Source: Chloroflexota bacterium (GTDB taxonomy: Bacteria; Chloroflexota; Limnocylindria; Limnocylindrales; CSP1-4). From it: DNA of 64,000 nt. Location: NCBI GenBank assembly GCA_005882635.1, contig VBFG01000048.1:20835-84834 (forward strand). The letters run 5' to 3'. The translations under genes were made by a program, and so were the position numbers. The notes beneath the pieces are model-generated. The model saw only the letters and a program-made list of their open reading frames with translations. It was not told the origin of the DNA and did not search any database. Position 1 is the stretch's first letter; each line of letters opens with the position of its first letter. Shown here piece by piece: positions 55,727-64,000 of this stretch.

Positions 55727-57465
55727 GCCACGGCCTCCGCCTCGGACAGCTGCGAGTAGACGATCTCCCGATACGTCTCGTTCGTGTCGAGGAGCTCGCG
55801 ATGCGTCCCGATCCCGACGACGCGGCCGGCGTCCATCACCACGATCCGATCGGCGTTCAGGATCGTCCCGACGCGCTGGGCGACGATGATCTTCGTGGCC
55901 CGCCGGATGTTGCGGTCGAGGGCGGCCCGCAGGCGCGCGTCCGTCGTGAAGTCGAGCGCGCTGAAGCTGTCGTCGAAGACGTAGATCGGCGCGTCCTTCA
56001 CGATCGCCCGGGCGATGGCGAGGCGCTGCCGCTGGCCGCCGGACACGTTCGTGCCGCCCTGGGTGATCTCGGCGTCCAGGCCGCCGTCCATTTCCTCGAC
56101 GAAGTCCCGGGCCTGGGCGATGTCGAGCGCGCGCCAGATCTCGTCCTCGGTCGCGTCGGCCTTCCCGAACCGGACGTTGCTGCCGACCGTGCCGCTGAAC
56201 AGGAATGCCTTCTGGGGGACCACCCCGATCTCCGCCCAGAGGTCCTCCCGGGCGAGCGACCGGACGTCGACGCCGTCGACGAGGACGGCGCCCTCGGTCG
56301 AGTCGTAGAACCGCGGGATCAGGTTGACGACCGTCGTCTTGCCGCTGCCGGTGCTGCCGACGATCGCCGTGGTCTCGCCCGGCGCCGCCGTGAACGACAC
56401 GCCGCGCAGGACCGGCTCCTCGGCGCCGGGATAGCGGAACTCGACGTCCCGGAACTCGACGAGGCCCCGCTCCTCCGAATGCCGATCGAGCGCGACGGGT
56501 GCCTCCGGATCGTGGATCGTGGGTTGCGTGTCGAGGACCTCGCGGATGCGACCAGACGACACCGCCGCGCGGGGGATCAGGACGAACATGAAGACCGCGG
56601 TGAGGACCGCGAACAGGATCTGGAGCAGGTACTGGAGGAAGGCGGTCAGGTTGCCGATCGGCATCGCCCCGGCCTCGACCCGCATCGCCCCGAACCACAG
56701 GACGGCGACGGTCGACAGGTTGAGGATCCCGGTCATCGTCGGGATCGTGATCGCGAACAGGCGGGTCACTCGGAGCTGGGTGTCGAAGAGGTCCTCGCTG
56801 GCGGTCTCGAACCGCGCCTCCTCGTGGCGCGTCCGCACGAAGGCCCGAATGACGCGGACGCCGGCGAGCGTCTCGCGCATCACCTGGTTGATCCGGTCAA
56901 GCTTCGCCTGCGTCGCCCGGAACAGGGGGATTGCCCGGCTCATGACGACGGCGATGACGAGCGCCATCAACGGGATGACGACGACGAGGAGACCCGACAG
57001 CGGGACGTCCGTCCGGAGGGCCATGATGATCCCGCCAACGATCAGGATCGGGGCGGAGATCATGATCGTCAGGGCCAGGAAGACGAGCTGCTGGACCTGC
57101 TGGACGTCGTTCGTGTTGCGGGTGATCAGCGAGGCCGGTCCGAAGTGGTTGACCTCGACCTGGCTGAACGTCTCGACCTTGGCGAAGATCGAGCTCCGGA
57201 CGTCGCGGCCGAAGCTCATCGCGATGCGGGAGCTGAGGTACACGGCGGCCACCGCCGCGACACCGAGCAGGGCCGTCACGACGAGCATCAGCCCACCGAC
57301 ACGGAGGATGTGGTCGTTGTCGCCCTTGGCGACGCCGTTGTTGATGATGTCGCCGTTCAGGTCGGGCAGGTAGAGGTTGCCGATCGCCTGCACCAGCAGG
57401 AGGCCCATCACGACCAGGAGGGGGCCGCTGTACGGCCGGAGATACGTTCGCAGCAGGCCGATCAC
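55723..57465 (-). CDS. ABC exporter half-transporter (degenerate catalytic site: Walker B followed by Asp)
   Basis: VGSTGSGKTTV, VSGGQRQRLAIARAIVKDAPIYVFDDSFSALD; overlaps neighbours by 4 nt. Confidence 0.95.
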   Translation of the reverse strand: MIGLLRTYLRPYSGPLLVVMGLLLVQAIGNLYLPDLNGDIINNGVAKGDNDHILRVGGLMLVVTALLGVAAVAAVYLSSRIAMSFGRDVRSSIFAKVETFSQVEVNHFGPASLITRNTNDVQQVQQLVFLALTIMISAPILIVGGIIMALRTDVPLSGLLVVVIPLMALVIAVVMSRAIPLFRATQAKLDRINQVMRETLAGVRVIRAFVRTRHEEARFETASEDLFDTQLRVTRLFAITIPTMTGILNLSTVAVLWFGAMRVEAGAMPIGNLTAFLQYLLQILFAVLTAVFMFVLIPRAAVSSGRIREVLDTQPTIHDPEAPVALDRHSEERGLVEFRDVEFRYPGAEEPVLRGVSFTAAPGETTAIVGSTGSGKTTVVNLIPRFYDSTEGAVLVDGVDVRSLAREDLWAEIGVVPQKAFLFSGTVGSNVRFGKADATEDEIWRALDIAQARDFVEEMDGGLDAEITQGGTNVSGGQRQRLAIARAIVKDAPIYVFDDSFSALDFTTDARLRAALDRNIRRATKIIVAQRVGTILNADRIVVMDAGRVVGIGTHRELLDTNETYREIVYSQLSEAEAVA

Positions 57466-58049
57466 GCGCGGGGCTCCGGAGGGGCGTCGGGGCGATCGAC
57501 GGACGCGTCGGGCGCGGGAGTCGCGGCGGTTGTGGCGGTCGCCGCGTGCTCGGCGTGCATCGCCTCGCGGGCCTTACGGATGGCGCTCAGACCGACCTGG
57601 AGAGCGCCGAGCTCCTCGTCGCTGAGCTTGCCGAGGAGGGCGGCGAGCCGCTCCCGGCGTTGCTCGGTCATCGTCCGGAAGACGGCGATGCCGGCCTCGG
57701 TCGGGACCACCAGGACGACCCGCCGGTCGTCATCGGTGTGGCGCCGCTCGACGATGTTGCGCTCCTCCATCCGGCTGACGATGCCGGTGGCGCTGGCGAC
57801 GGACACGTCGAGCATGTCGGCGAGGCGGGACATCGGGAGGGGGCCGTCGGCCTCGAGGGTCGAGAGGACGTGGAGATGGATCAGACTCAGCGATCCCTTG
57901 AGCCACGACCGGAACGCATTCATCCGATCCCGGGCTGACCACGACGTCATCTCGCCGATGAGGTCGGCGATCAGCGCATCCCGGCTTCGCTTGGCGCCGG
58001 CCTTCGACCGCGTGGATTCCTTGCGCGCCGGACTGATATTCAATGACAC
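57462..58049 (-). CDS. MarR family transcriptional regulator
   Basis: HVLSTLEADGPLPMSRLADMLDVSVASATGIVSRMEERNIVERRHTDDDRRVVLVVPTEAG; GTG start 58049. Confidence 0.94.
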   Translation of the reverse strand: MSLNISPARKESTRSKAGAKRSRDALIADLIGEMTSWSARDRMNAFRSWLKGSLSLIHLHVLSTLEADGPLPMSRLADMLDVSVASATGIVSRMEERNIVERRHTDDDRRVVLVVPTEAGIAVFRTMTEQRRERLAALLGKLSDEELGALQVGLSAIRKAREAMHAEHAATATTAATPAPDASVDRPDAPPEPRA

Positions 58050-58061
58050 ATTGACAATCTA
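58040..58061 (-). promoter_or_regulatory. marR promoter and probable autoregulatory operator
   Basis: TCAATG-ACA-CATTGA inverted repeat (58040-58054) overlapping the GTG start; -10-like TAGATT (58056-58061 complement) 6 nt upstream. Confidence 0.6.
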
Positions 58062-58112
58062 TGCGACCCGCAAGGATTTCGTCAAGAGGCGTGCCGGCCA
58101 GGCCGGGCGGGA

Positions 58113-58877
58113 TCAGCTCCGGCGGGATCCGAGGAGGCGGGCGTCCGGGGCCAGGAGGCGGAGGCGCCGTTCGAGGAAGAAGATCTCGCGGTCGATCACG
58201 CGGAGCAGCGTCCGGAGACGCGCTTCCGTCGTCTCGGCCTCGAGGAGCGCCTGGCGGCGCGGCGACTCGACCTGGAGGATCCCGGCGAGCAGGTACGACA
58301 GGACCGTCGGGTCGTCCGGGATCATCACTCGACGTTTGCGCGGCTCGTCGTCGCCGGTCTCGGGGTCGCCCGCGTCGGGCTCGCCGCCCTCACCCTCCGG
58401 CTCGTCATCAGCCTCGACCTCGACCCGAACGTCGATCTCGTCGGCCGTCTCGCCCGACCGCGGCTGGAGGAGCTCGAGGTAGGACACGAAGTGCCGCGTC
58501 GCCATCATCGCCAGCCGATGGGCTGCCTCCGGGTCGCCGACATGCTCGTCCAGCACGTCGACCTCCGCGACGAGGTACGGCCGGCGACCGCTCAGCACCC
58601 GCCGGATCTCGAACCGGCGGGTGCCGACGACGAGGAGGTCGAAGCGGCCGTCCTCGTACTTCCCCGCGTCGCGGATCTCGGCGATCGTTCCGATGCCGGT
58701 GAACGCGATCGCACCCGTCCCGACCTCCCGACCCTCGCGGATCAGCACGATCCCGAACGGAGACGTCGTGTCGATGCAATGCCGGACGAGAGCCCGATAG
58801 CGGTCCTCGAAGATGTGGAGGGGCAGGGCGATCCCCGGGCAGAGCACCGTGTTCAGCGGGAACAGGGGCAGTTCCAT
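58113..58877 (-). CDS. LON peptidase substrate-binding domain protein
   Basis: MELPLFPLNTVLCPGIALPLHIFEDRYRALVRHC..FGIVLIREGREVGTGA. Confidence 0.93.
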   Translation of the reverse strand: MELPLFPLNTVLCPGIALPLHIFEDRYRALVRHCIDTTSPFGIVLIREGREVGTGAIAFTGIGTIAEIRDAGKYEDGRFDLLVVGTRRFEIRRVLSGRRPYLVAEVDVLDEHVGDPEAAHRLAMMATRHFVSYLELLQPRSGETADEIDVRVEVEADDEPEGEGGEPDAGDPETGDDEPRKRRVMIPDDPTVLSYLLAGILQVESPRRQALLEAETTEARLRTLLRVIDREIFFLERRLRLLAPDARLLGSRRS

Positions 58878-58879
58878 CG

Positions 58880-58896
58880 CCGCGACATTGTCGCGG
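58880..58896. promoter_or_regulatory. 17-bp palindrome upstream of LON-domain gene
   Basis: CCGCGACA-T-TGTCGCGG perfect 8-1-8 palindrome overlapping a possible -10. Confidence 0.5.
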
Positions 58897-58961
58897 GGTT
58901 GACTCCGCTCTCGCGTGACGACGCTGCAACGGTTGCATGGATGATGTCGTCGAGGGGTGGC

Positions 58962-59558
58962 ATGGACTGGTATCGCTCGAAGCGCGCGATCGTGGCCGAG
59001 CTCGACGGTGTGGTCGGGCGTCTCGCCGCGGCCGGCGTCTCGCCGGACGCGGTCACGCTGGCCGCCGTACCGGTGGCCGTCGTCGGTGGGCTCGCCCTCC
59101 TGATCTCGCCGGCGGTCCCGCTGGCGCTGCTCGTCGTCCCGGTCGCGGCCGGCGTTCGTCTCGTCCTAAACCTACTCGACGGCGCGCTGGCCCGGTCGAC
59201 GGGCCGCAGCCACCCTCGCGGCGAGCTCTACAACGAGGTCGGCGATCGGCTCGCCGACATCGCCCTGCTGGCTCCGGTCGCGTTCCTGCCCGGAGCCCAA
59301 CCGGAGATCGTCCTGCTCGGGCTGACCGGCGCCGTGCTCGCCTCGTTCGTCGGGGTGACGTCGAAGGCTGCCGGCGCCGAGCGACTCTACGCGGGGTTTC
59401 TGTCGAAGCCTGGGCGGATGGTGTTGCTGGCCCTCTTTGCCGTTGCCGCCTTCGTGCTCGGGCCGGTCGCATGGGGCCCGTTCGGCCCGCTGTTGCTCGC
59501 CGGGACCGCCTTGACGGTCGTCGAGCGAATCGCTGCCGCGATCCGGCGGCTGCCGTGA
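58962..59558 (+). CDS. CDP-alcohol phosphatidyltransferase family protein
   Basis: LVLNLLDGALARSTGRSHPRGELYNEVGDRLAD, CDP-OH-P transferase-type motif; RBS GAGGGG. Confidence 0.9.
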   Translation: MDWYRSKRAIVAELDGVVGRLAAAGVSPDAVTLAAVPVAVVGGLALLISPAVPLALLVVPVAAGVRLVLNLLDGALARSTGRSHPRGELYNEVGDRLADIALLAPVAFLPGAQPEIVLLGLTGAVLASFVGVTSKAAGAERLYAGFLSKPGRMVLLALFAVAAFVLGPVAWGPFGPLLLAGTALTVVERIAAAIRRLP

Positions 59559-59571
59559 TCCGGCGGCGGCC

Positions 59572-60507
59572 ATGAGTCCATTCCCGTACACCGTGGTGGT
59601 CCTGGCGATCGCGGCCCTGGTCGGCCTGTTGGCTGGCGCTGCGGCGGCCGCCGTGCGACGTGGCCGCCAGCCGGGAACCGGTCCGACGGGTCGGACCGTA
59701 CTCGCCCGAGGCGCCAGCTACGCCGCCCTGGCCGTCGCCCTCGGGATCGCGGCGTGGCTCGGGACGCCGGGGATCGCCATCCTTGCCGCGCTGCTCGGCG
59801 CCCTCGGCCTTGCGGAGTGGAGCGCCCTGGCCTCGCTGCCCCGCCACCATCGCGTGGCGCTCCAGGTGACCAACGTCGCGATCGTCGCCCTCGTCGCGCG
59901 GCTGGGTGCGGGCGCCGCCGAGTGGGTCGTCGGCGGGGCGACGCTCGCCGGCATGCTGTGGCCGGTGATTCGGGCCGATCCGACCCGGGCGATGCGCGAT
60001 CTCGGGTTCGCCGCGATCGGGACGATCCTCCTGCCGGGGATGCTCGCCCACGGCATCGCCCTGACCGAGGAGCGCGGCGAGCTCGGCGCGGCGACCTTCG
60101 TGGCCCTCGCCGTGGCGGTCGCCGTCTCCGACGTCGCCGCCTTCGTCATCGGCCGGCGGTTCGGGCGCACGCCTCTCGCCCCGCGCCTGTCACCGACGAA
60201 GACCCGGGCCGGGGCCGTCGGCAACGTCGTCGGCGCGGCGATCGGGCTCGCGCTGTTCGCGCCGGTCCTCACGACGGGCTTCGGCGTGGCCTTCACCGTC
60301 GCCCTCGTGCCGATCGTTGCGATCGGGTCCATTTGGGGCGATCTCCTCGAATCGGCGGCGAAGCGCGAAGCCGGGCAGAAGGACGCTGGACGGTGGCTCC
60401 CCGGCTTCGGCGGCATCCTCGATCGGATCGACTCGTTGCTGATCACCCTGCCGTTGGCCTACTGGACACTGCGGCTCGTAGATCTCGCCGGTGGGAGAGT
60501 CGGATGA
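59572..60507 (+). CDS. cdsA: Phosphatidate cytidylyltransferase
   Basis: C-terminal signature (DLLESAAKREAGQKDAGRWLPGFGGILDRIDSLL). Confidence 0.92.
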   Translation: MSPFPYTVVVLAIAALVGLLAGAAAAAVRRGRQPGTGPTGRTVLARGASYAALAVALGIAAWLGTPGIAILAALLGALGLAEWSALASLPRHHRVALQVTNVAIVALVARLGAGAAEWVVGGATLAGMLWPVIRADPTRAMRDLGFAAIGTILLPGMLAHGIALTEERGELGAATFVALAVAVAVSDVAAFVIGRRFGRTPLAPRLSPTKTRAGAVGNVVGAAIGLALFAPVLTTGFGVAFTVALVPIVAIGSIWGDLLESAAKREAGQKDAGRWLPGFGGILDRIDSLLITLPLAYWTLRLVDLAGGRVG

Positions 60508-61136
60508 GCTGGCAGTTCTCGACGCCGGCGGTCATCGCCCGGGAGACAACCGCCCAGCTCGTCGGCCCGCTGGTATCCGCGATCGTCGGCGGGCCGCGGG
60601 TCGTCGGACGGGAGCACCTCGCCAGCGTCGATGGGCCGTTCCTGATCTGCCCGAATCACAGCAGCCATCTCGACGTCTCGACCCTTCGGCTGGCGCTCGG
60701 GCCGCGGCGTCGTCGCCGCCTCGCGGCCGCGGCCGCCGAGGACTACTTCTTCACCGGCCACCGGACGCTGGCGTTCCTGGCGGCATGGCTTGGCGGGTTC
60801 GCGTTCCGCCGCCACGGCGCCAATCCGCGATCGATTGCCGAGATCGAGGGCCTCCTCGCACGGGGCTGGAGCGTCCTGATCTTCCCCGAGGGCACGCGCA
60901 GCCGGACCGGGGAGATGGCACCGTTCAAGCCAGGGGTCGGCCTCGTCGCGACCCGAACCGGCCGGCCGGTCGTCCCGGTCCGGATCGTGGGCCTCCACGA
61001 CGTGCTGGCGCCGGGCCATCGACTACCGAGCCGCGGCCGCGTGGAGGTCCGCTTCGGCGAGCCGTTGCGGGCGTTGCCGGGCGAGGACGCCCGCGCCTTC
61101 ACCGCCCGGCTCGAGGCGGCTGTCCGCGCCCTGTGA
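60504..61136 (+). CDS. 1-acyl-sn-glycerol-3-phosphate acyltransferase (PlsC-like)
   Basis: NHSSHLD motif; FPEGTRSRTGEMAPFKPG; overlaps cdsA by 4 nt. Confidence 0.94.
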   Translation: MSWQFSTPAVIARETTAQLVGPLVSAIVGGPRVVGREHLASVDGPFLICPNHSSHLDVSTLRLALGPRRRRRLAAAAAEDYFFTGHRTLAFLAAWLGGFAFRRHGANPRSIAEIEGLLARGWSVLIFPEGTRSRTGEMAPFKPGVGLVATRTGRPVVPVRIVGLHDVLAPGHRLPSRGRVEVRFGEPLRALPGEDARAFTARLEAAVRAL

Positions 61137-61147
61137 CGGAAACGACG

Positions 61148-61173
61148 AAGCCGCCGGGCCAGCCGGCGGCTTT
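61148..61173. terminator. Rho-independent terminator at convergent junction
   Basis: AAGCCGCCGG-GCCAG-CCGGCGGCTT followed by T. Confidence 0.75.
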
Positions 61174-61220
61174 CGATCGGGGCGGGCGAGGGCCCGCCGT
61201 GTCAGGTCAGGTGCGGGCGG

Positions 61221-61601
61221 TCAGTGCGCGCAGGCCCGGGCCTGGCCGGAGTCGTCCGCCGTCCGGAAGCTCGAGCCGCAGCCGCAGGCGGCGACGGCGT
61301 TCGGGTTGTTGACCGTGAACCCGGCGCCCATCAGCGTGTCGACATAGTCGATCTGGGAACCCTTCAAGAGGTCGATCGACTTGCCGTCGACGTAGACCTT
61401 CACCCCGTTCGCCTCGAGGATGTTGTCCTCGGCGGTCGGCGCGTCCTCCAGCATCATCCCGTAGCGGAAGCCGGAGCAGCCGCCGGAATAGACGTAAACG
61501 CGCAGTCCGATCGCCGGATTCGTTTCCTCGGACGTCAGCTCGCGCAGCTTGGAGACGGCGGCGTCGGTCAGGTCCACGACGGTCGGCTGGGCTTCGAGCA
61601 T
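61221..61601 (-). CDS. Iron-sulfur cluster insertion/assembly protein (ErpA/IscA/HesB family)
   Basis: VYSGGCSGFRYGMMLED and C-terminal CGCGSSF. Confidence 0.95.
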   Translation of the reverse strand: MLEAQPTVVDLTDAAVSKLRELTSEETNPAIGLRVYVYSGGCSGFRYGMMLEDAPTAEDNILEANGVKVYVDGKSIDLLKGSQIDYVDTLMGAGFTVNNPNAVAACGCGSSFRTADDSGQARACAH

Positions 61602-61644
61602 CTGGGTCGGTCCTCCGGAGGCGAGTACTGCGCGATCGTCGCAT

Positions 61645-61671
61645 GACGCGCTCAGCGCGTCGATGGGTCAA
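61645..61671 (-). promoter_or_regulatory. Candidate promoter/operator of the ErpA-like gene
   Basis: GACGCGCT-C-AGCGCGTC palindrome (61645-61661) between TTGACC (complement of 61666-61671) and CGTCAT (complement of 61643-61648), 17-bp spacing. Confidence 0.45.
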
Positions 61672-61897
61672 TCGTACGCACGGCAACGAGTTTCGACAAG
61701 CGTGGCGCGGAAATCATCGCGTCATGGACGTGCTCGTCCGTGCAAGCGCCCTGCCGTCCGCGCGCGACTTGATCCGATATCGAACGCCGGCGGAAGCCGT
61801 GCCGTTCCGCGCCGTTCCTCCGAATTCGGACTCCGATTTCGGACGAGTCGCAGGGAACGATGGGTCGCCCGGCGCGCGTTCGATTTCGGACGATCGA

Positions 61898-63130
61898 CTA
61901 AGAGCCGTCGATTCGCTCGATGACGGTCGCGATCCCCTGCCCCACCCCGATGCACATCGTCGCGAGGCCCCACCGGCCGCCGGTCCGGCACAGCTCGTGG
62001 CTGAGCATCGTGATCAGGCGGGCCCCGCTCATCCCGAGCGGATGGCCGAGGGCGATCGCCCCACCGTTGACATTGACCTTGGCCGGATCGAGGCTGAGAT
62101 CGTCGATGCAGACGAGCGACTGCGACGCGAACGCCTCGTTCAGCTCGACCAGGTCGAGGTCGTCGACGCCGATCCCGGCCCGATCCAGCGCCTTGTGCGA
62201 CGCCGGCACTGGTCCGTAGCCCATGATCGCCGGGTCGACGCCGGCGACGGCCGTCGAAACGATCCGGGTCATCGGCCGCAACCCGAGCGCGCGGGCTCGC
62301 TCAGCCTCGACGAGCAGGACCGCCGAGGCCCCGTCGTTGATCCCCGAGCTGTTGCCGGCCGTGACCGAGCCGCCCTCGCGGAAGGCCGGCCGGAGACGTG
62401 CCAGCGCGTCGGCCGACGTGTCGGCGCGCGGGTGCTCGTCCCGTTCGACCATCAGGGGCGGACCCTTCTTCTGCGGGACGGGAATCGGCACGATCTGGCC
62501 GTCGAAGCGGCCGCCCTCGATCGCCGCGACCGCCTTGCGTTGCGACTCCCGCGCGAAGGCATCCTGCCGCTCCCGGTCGACCGACCAGCGCTCGGCGACG
62601 TTCTCCGCCGTCTCGCCCATCGAGTACGGGTAATGCATCGCGGCGAGGGCCGGATTGAGGAACCGCCAGCCGAGCGTCGTGTCCTGGAGCTCGCGCGGCC
62701 CGCGATCCCAGGCCGCGTCGGGCTTGGCCATGACGTAGGGCGCCCGGGTCATCGACTCGACGCCGCCGCCGATGAAGACGTCGCCGTCCCCGACGGCGAT
62801 CGCGTGAGCCGCCGAGTTGACCGCCTGGAGGCCCGACCCGCACAGCCGGTTCATCGTCGCGCCGGCCACCTCGACCGGGAGGCCGGCCAGCAACGCCGCC
62901 ATGCGGGCGACGTTGCGGTTGTCCTCGCCCGCCTGGTTGGCTGCGCCGAGGATGACGTCCTCGATCAGCGACGGGTCGATGCCGGACCGCTCGACGACCG
63001 CCCGGATCGCGGCCGCCGCGAGGTCGTCCGGCCGAACCGAGGCCAGGGCGCCGCCGTACCGCCCGATCGGCGTGCGCACGGCCGCGACGACCCACGCGTC
63101 GCGCAGGGGCCGATGGGGGTCGCGAGTCAT
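61898..63130 (-). CDS. Acetyl-CoA C-acyltransferase (thiolase)
   Basis: [47 protein letters not shown] 63130 preferred: TACAAT 6 nt upstream. Confidence 0.95.
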   Translation of the reverse strand: MTRDPHRPLRDAWVVAAVRTPIGRYGGALASVRPDDLAAAAIRAVVERSGIDPSLIEDVILGAANQAGEDNRNVARMAALLAGLPVEVAGATMNRLCGSGLQAVNSAAHAIAVGDGDVFIGGGVESMTRAPYVMAKPDAAWDRGPRELQDTTLGWRFLNPALAAMHYPYSMGETAENVAERWSVDRERQDAFARESQRKAVAAIEGGRFDGQIVPIPVPQKKGPPLMVERDEHPRADTSADALARLRPAFREGGSVTAGNSSGINDGASAVLLVEAERARALGLRPMTRIVSTAVAGVDPAIMGYGPVPASHKALDRAGIGVDDLDLVELNEAFASQSLVCIDDLSLDPAKVNVNGGAIALGHPLGMSGARLITMLSHELCRTGGRWGLATMCIGVGQGIATVIERIDGS

Positions 63131-63178
63131 CGATCGATTGTAGGAGGCGCGGTCGGTCATCCCGGCCGCGCCCCGCTC

Positions 63179-63817
63179 TCAGCCCGGCAAGGCCTGGAGG
63201 ATCGTGGCGGCGCTGGCGTCGTCCTTGGCGCTGGCGAAGATCACTGCGTCGCCGGCGAAGTACAGGTACTGCTTCCCGGACGAGCCCTGATCGGAGATGA
63301 AGACGGTCTTGCCCCCGACCGAGCCCTGGGTGAACGTGGTGCCGCTCTTCTGCTGCTCGGCGAGGAACGTCTGCTGGAGCGTCGCCTGGTCCACACCGGC
63401 GATCCGGAAGATCCCCGCGCCGCAGCCGCTCGTGGAGAACGCGATCGCGAACGCGACGTCCGAGGGCGACTTGCCGAGAGCCGCCAGGGCCGCCTTGAAC
63501 TCCGGCTGAGCGGTGGCCGCGAACGAGGCCCCACTGAGGCTCGTCTTCGTCGCCGCGGCGCCGCACAGGGTGTCGGGGAGGAGGGCCTCGAGGTCCTTCG
63601 CCTCGCTCGGCAAGCTCGGGACAGCAACGCTCGGCAGCGCCGCCGACGCCTCCGTGCTCGGGGCGGCGCTCGCCTCCGCGGGGCTCGCGGCGGCGGAAGG
63701 AGCCGCCTGGGACGCGGCTCCGGCGCTGGGGATCGGCGTCGCGGCCGCGCCGCAACCCCACAGCACGACGATCAGGGCGCCTGCGACGATCGAGGCGACG
63801 GTGGTTCGACGGAACAT
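63179..63817 (-). CDS. Hypothetical lipoprotein with Ala/Ser/Pro-rich linker
   Basis: MFRRTTVASIVAGALIVVLWGCG lipobox-like signal; ordered C-terminal half. Confidence 0.75.
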   Translation of the reverse strand: MFRRTTVASIVAGALIVVLWGCGAAATPIPSAGAASQAAPSAAASPAEASAAPSTEASAALPSVAVPSLPSEAKDLEALLPDTLCGAAATKTSLSGASFAATAQPEFKAALAALGKSPSDVAFAIAFSTSGCGAGIFRIAGVDQATLQQTFLAEQQKSGTTFTQGSVGGKTVFISDQGSSGKQYLYFAGDAVIFASAKDDASAATILQALPG

Positions 63818-63915
63818 CAGGGGGCTCCTCCGGCGACGACCGGACGGGGATCGGGTCCGGCGCACGGGAGAGTCTAGCCGTCCCGACGCGAATCGCCCGT
63901 GCGATCATCAATGGC

Positions 63916-64000
63916 GTGATCGCCCGAGCCGTCCGGCTGGCCCAGACCGCCTCGCCGACCACGTCGCTGGTCCTGCTGGTCGCGTTCAACCTCGTTCCGC
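63916..64000 (+). CDS. Start of a possible membrane protein, truncated by window end
   Basis: GTG-initiated open frame VIARAVRLAQTASPTTSLVLLVAFNLVP. Confidence 0.35.
   Translation, partial: MIARAVRLAQTASPTTSLVLLVAFNLVP

Noticed and set aside
55411-58482. 1023-aa plus-strand ORF opposite the MarR/ABC operon
   Set aside because: Antisense shadow; all of the region is explained by three recognised minus-strand genes.
61643-63877. 744-aa plus-strand ORF opposite thiolase and lipoprotein
   Set aside because: Crosses two unrelated recognised minus-strand genes; no domain motifs.

Overview
High-GC bacterial chromosomal window of about 64 kb, densely coding. I see no CRISPR array, prophage or transposase. 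Lineage cannot be proven from the sequence; the style suggests a Chloroflexota- or Actinobacteria-like genome (inference). Housekeeping content: an acetolactate-synthase-type fragment, the pntAA-pntAB-pntB transhydrogenase operon, two adjacent tRNA trans-editing proteins (YbaK-like and AlaX-like), a LuxR-type ATPase regulator, tRNA-Ile(UAU), an ATP-dependent DNA ligase, a MarR-controlled heterodimeric ABC exporter, a phospholipid cluster (CDP-alcohol PT, CdsA, PlsC), an ErpA/IscA-like protein and a thiolase. The main accessory block (about 26.0-47.9 kb) looks like a methylated-amine/betaine catabolism island. It holds a six-gene overlapping operon (DMGDH-like, soxA, soxG, soxB, soxD, Fe-ADH), two non-pyrrolysine MttB-family methyltransferases each paired with a DMGDH-like FAD/GcvT enzyme, a mandelate-racemase-type enolase, a peptide-type ABC importer with fused ATPases, and an IclR regulator. 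No corrinoid protein or reductive activase is visible. At DNA level, -10-like hexamers recur 5-8 nt before start codons (leaderless-type starts), two divergent gene pairs have overlapping opposed -10s in 18-26 bp, and several palindromic operator candidates are present. CDS starts were adjusted by eye. All function calls come from motif recognition, not database searches.
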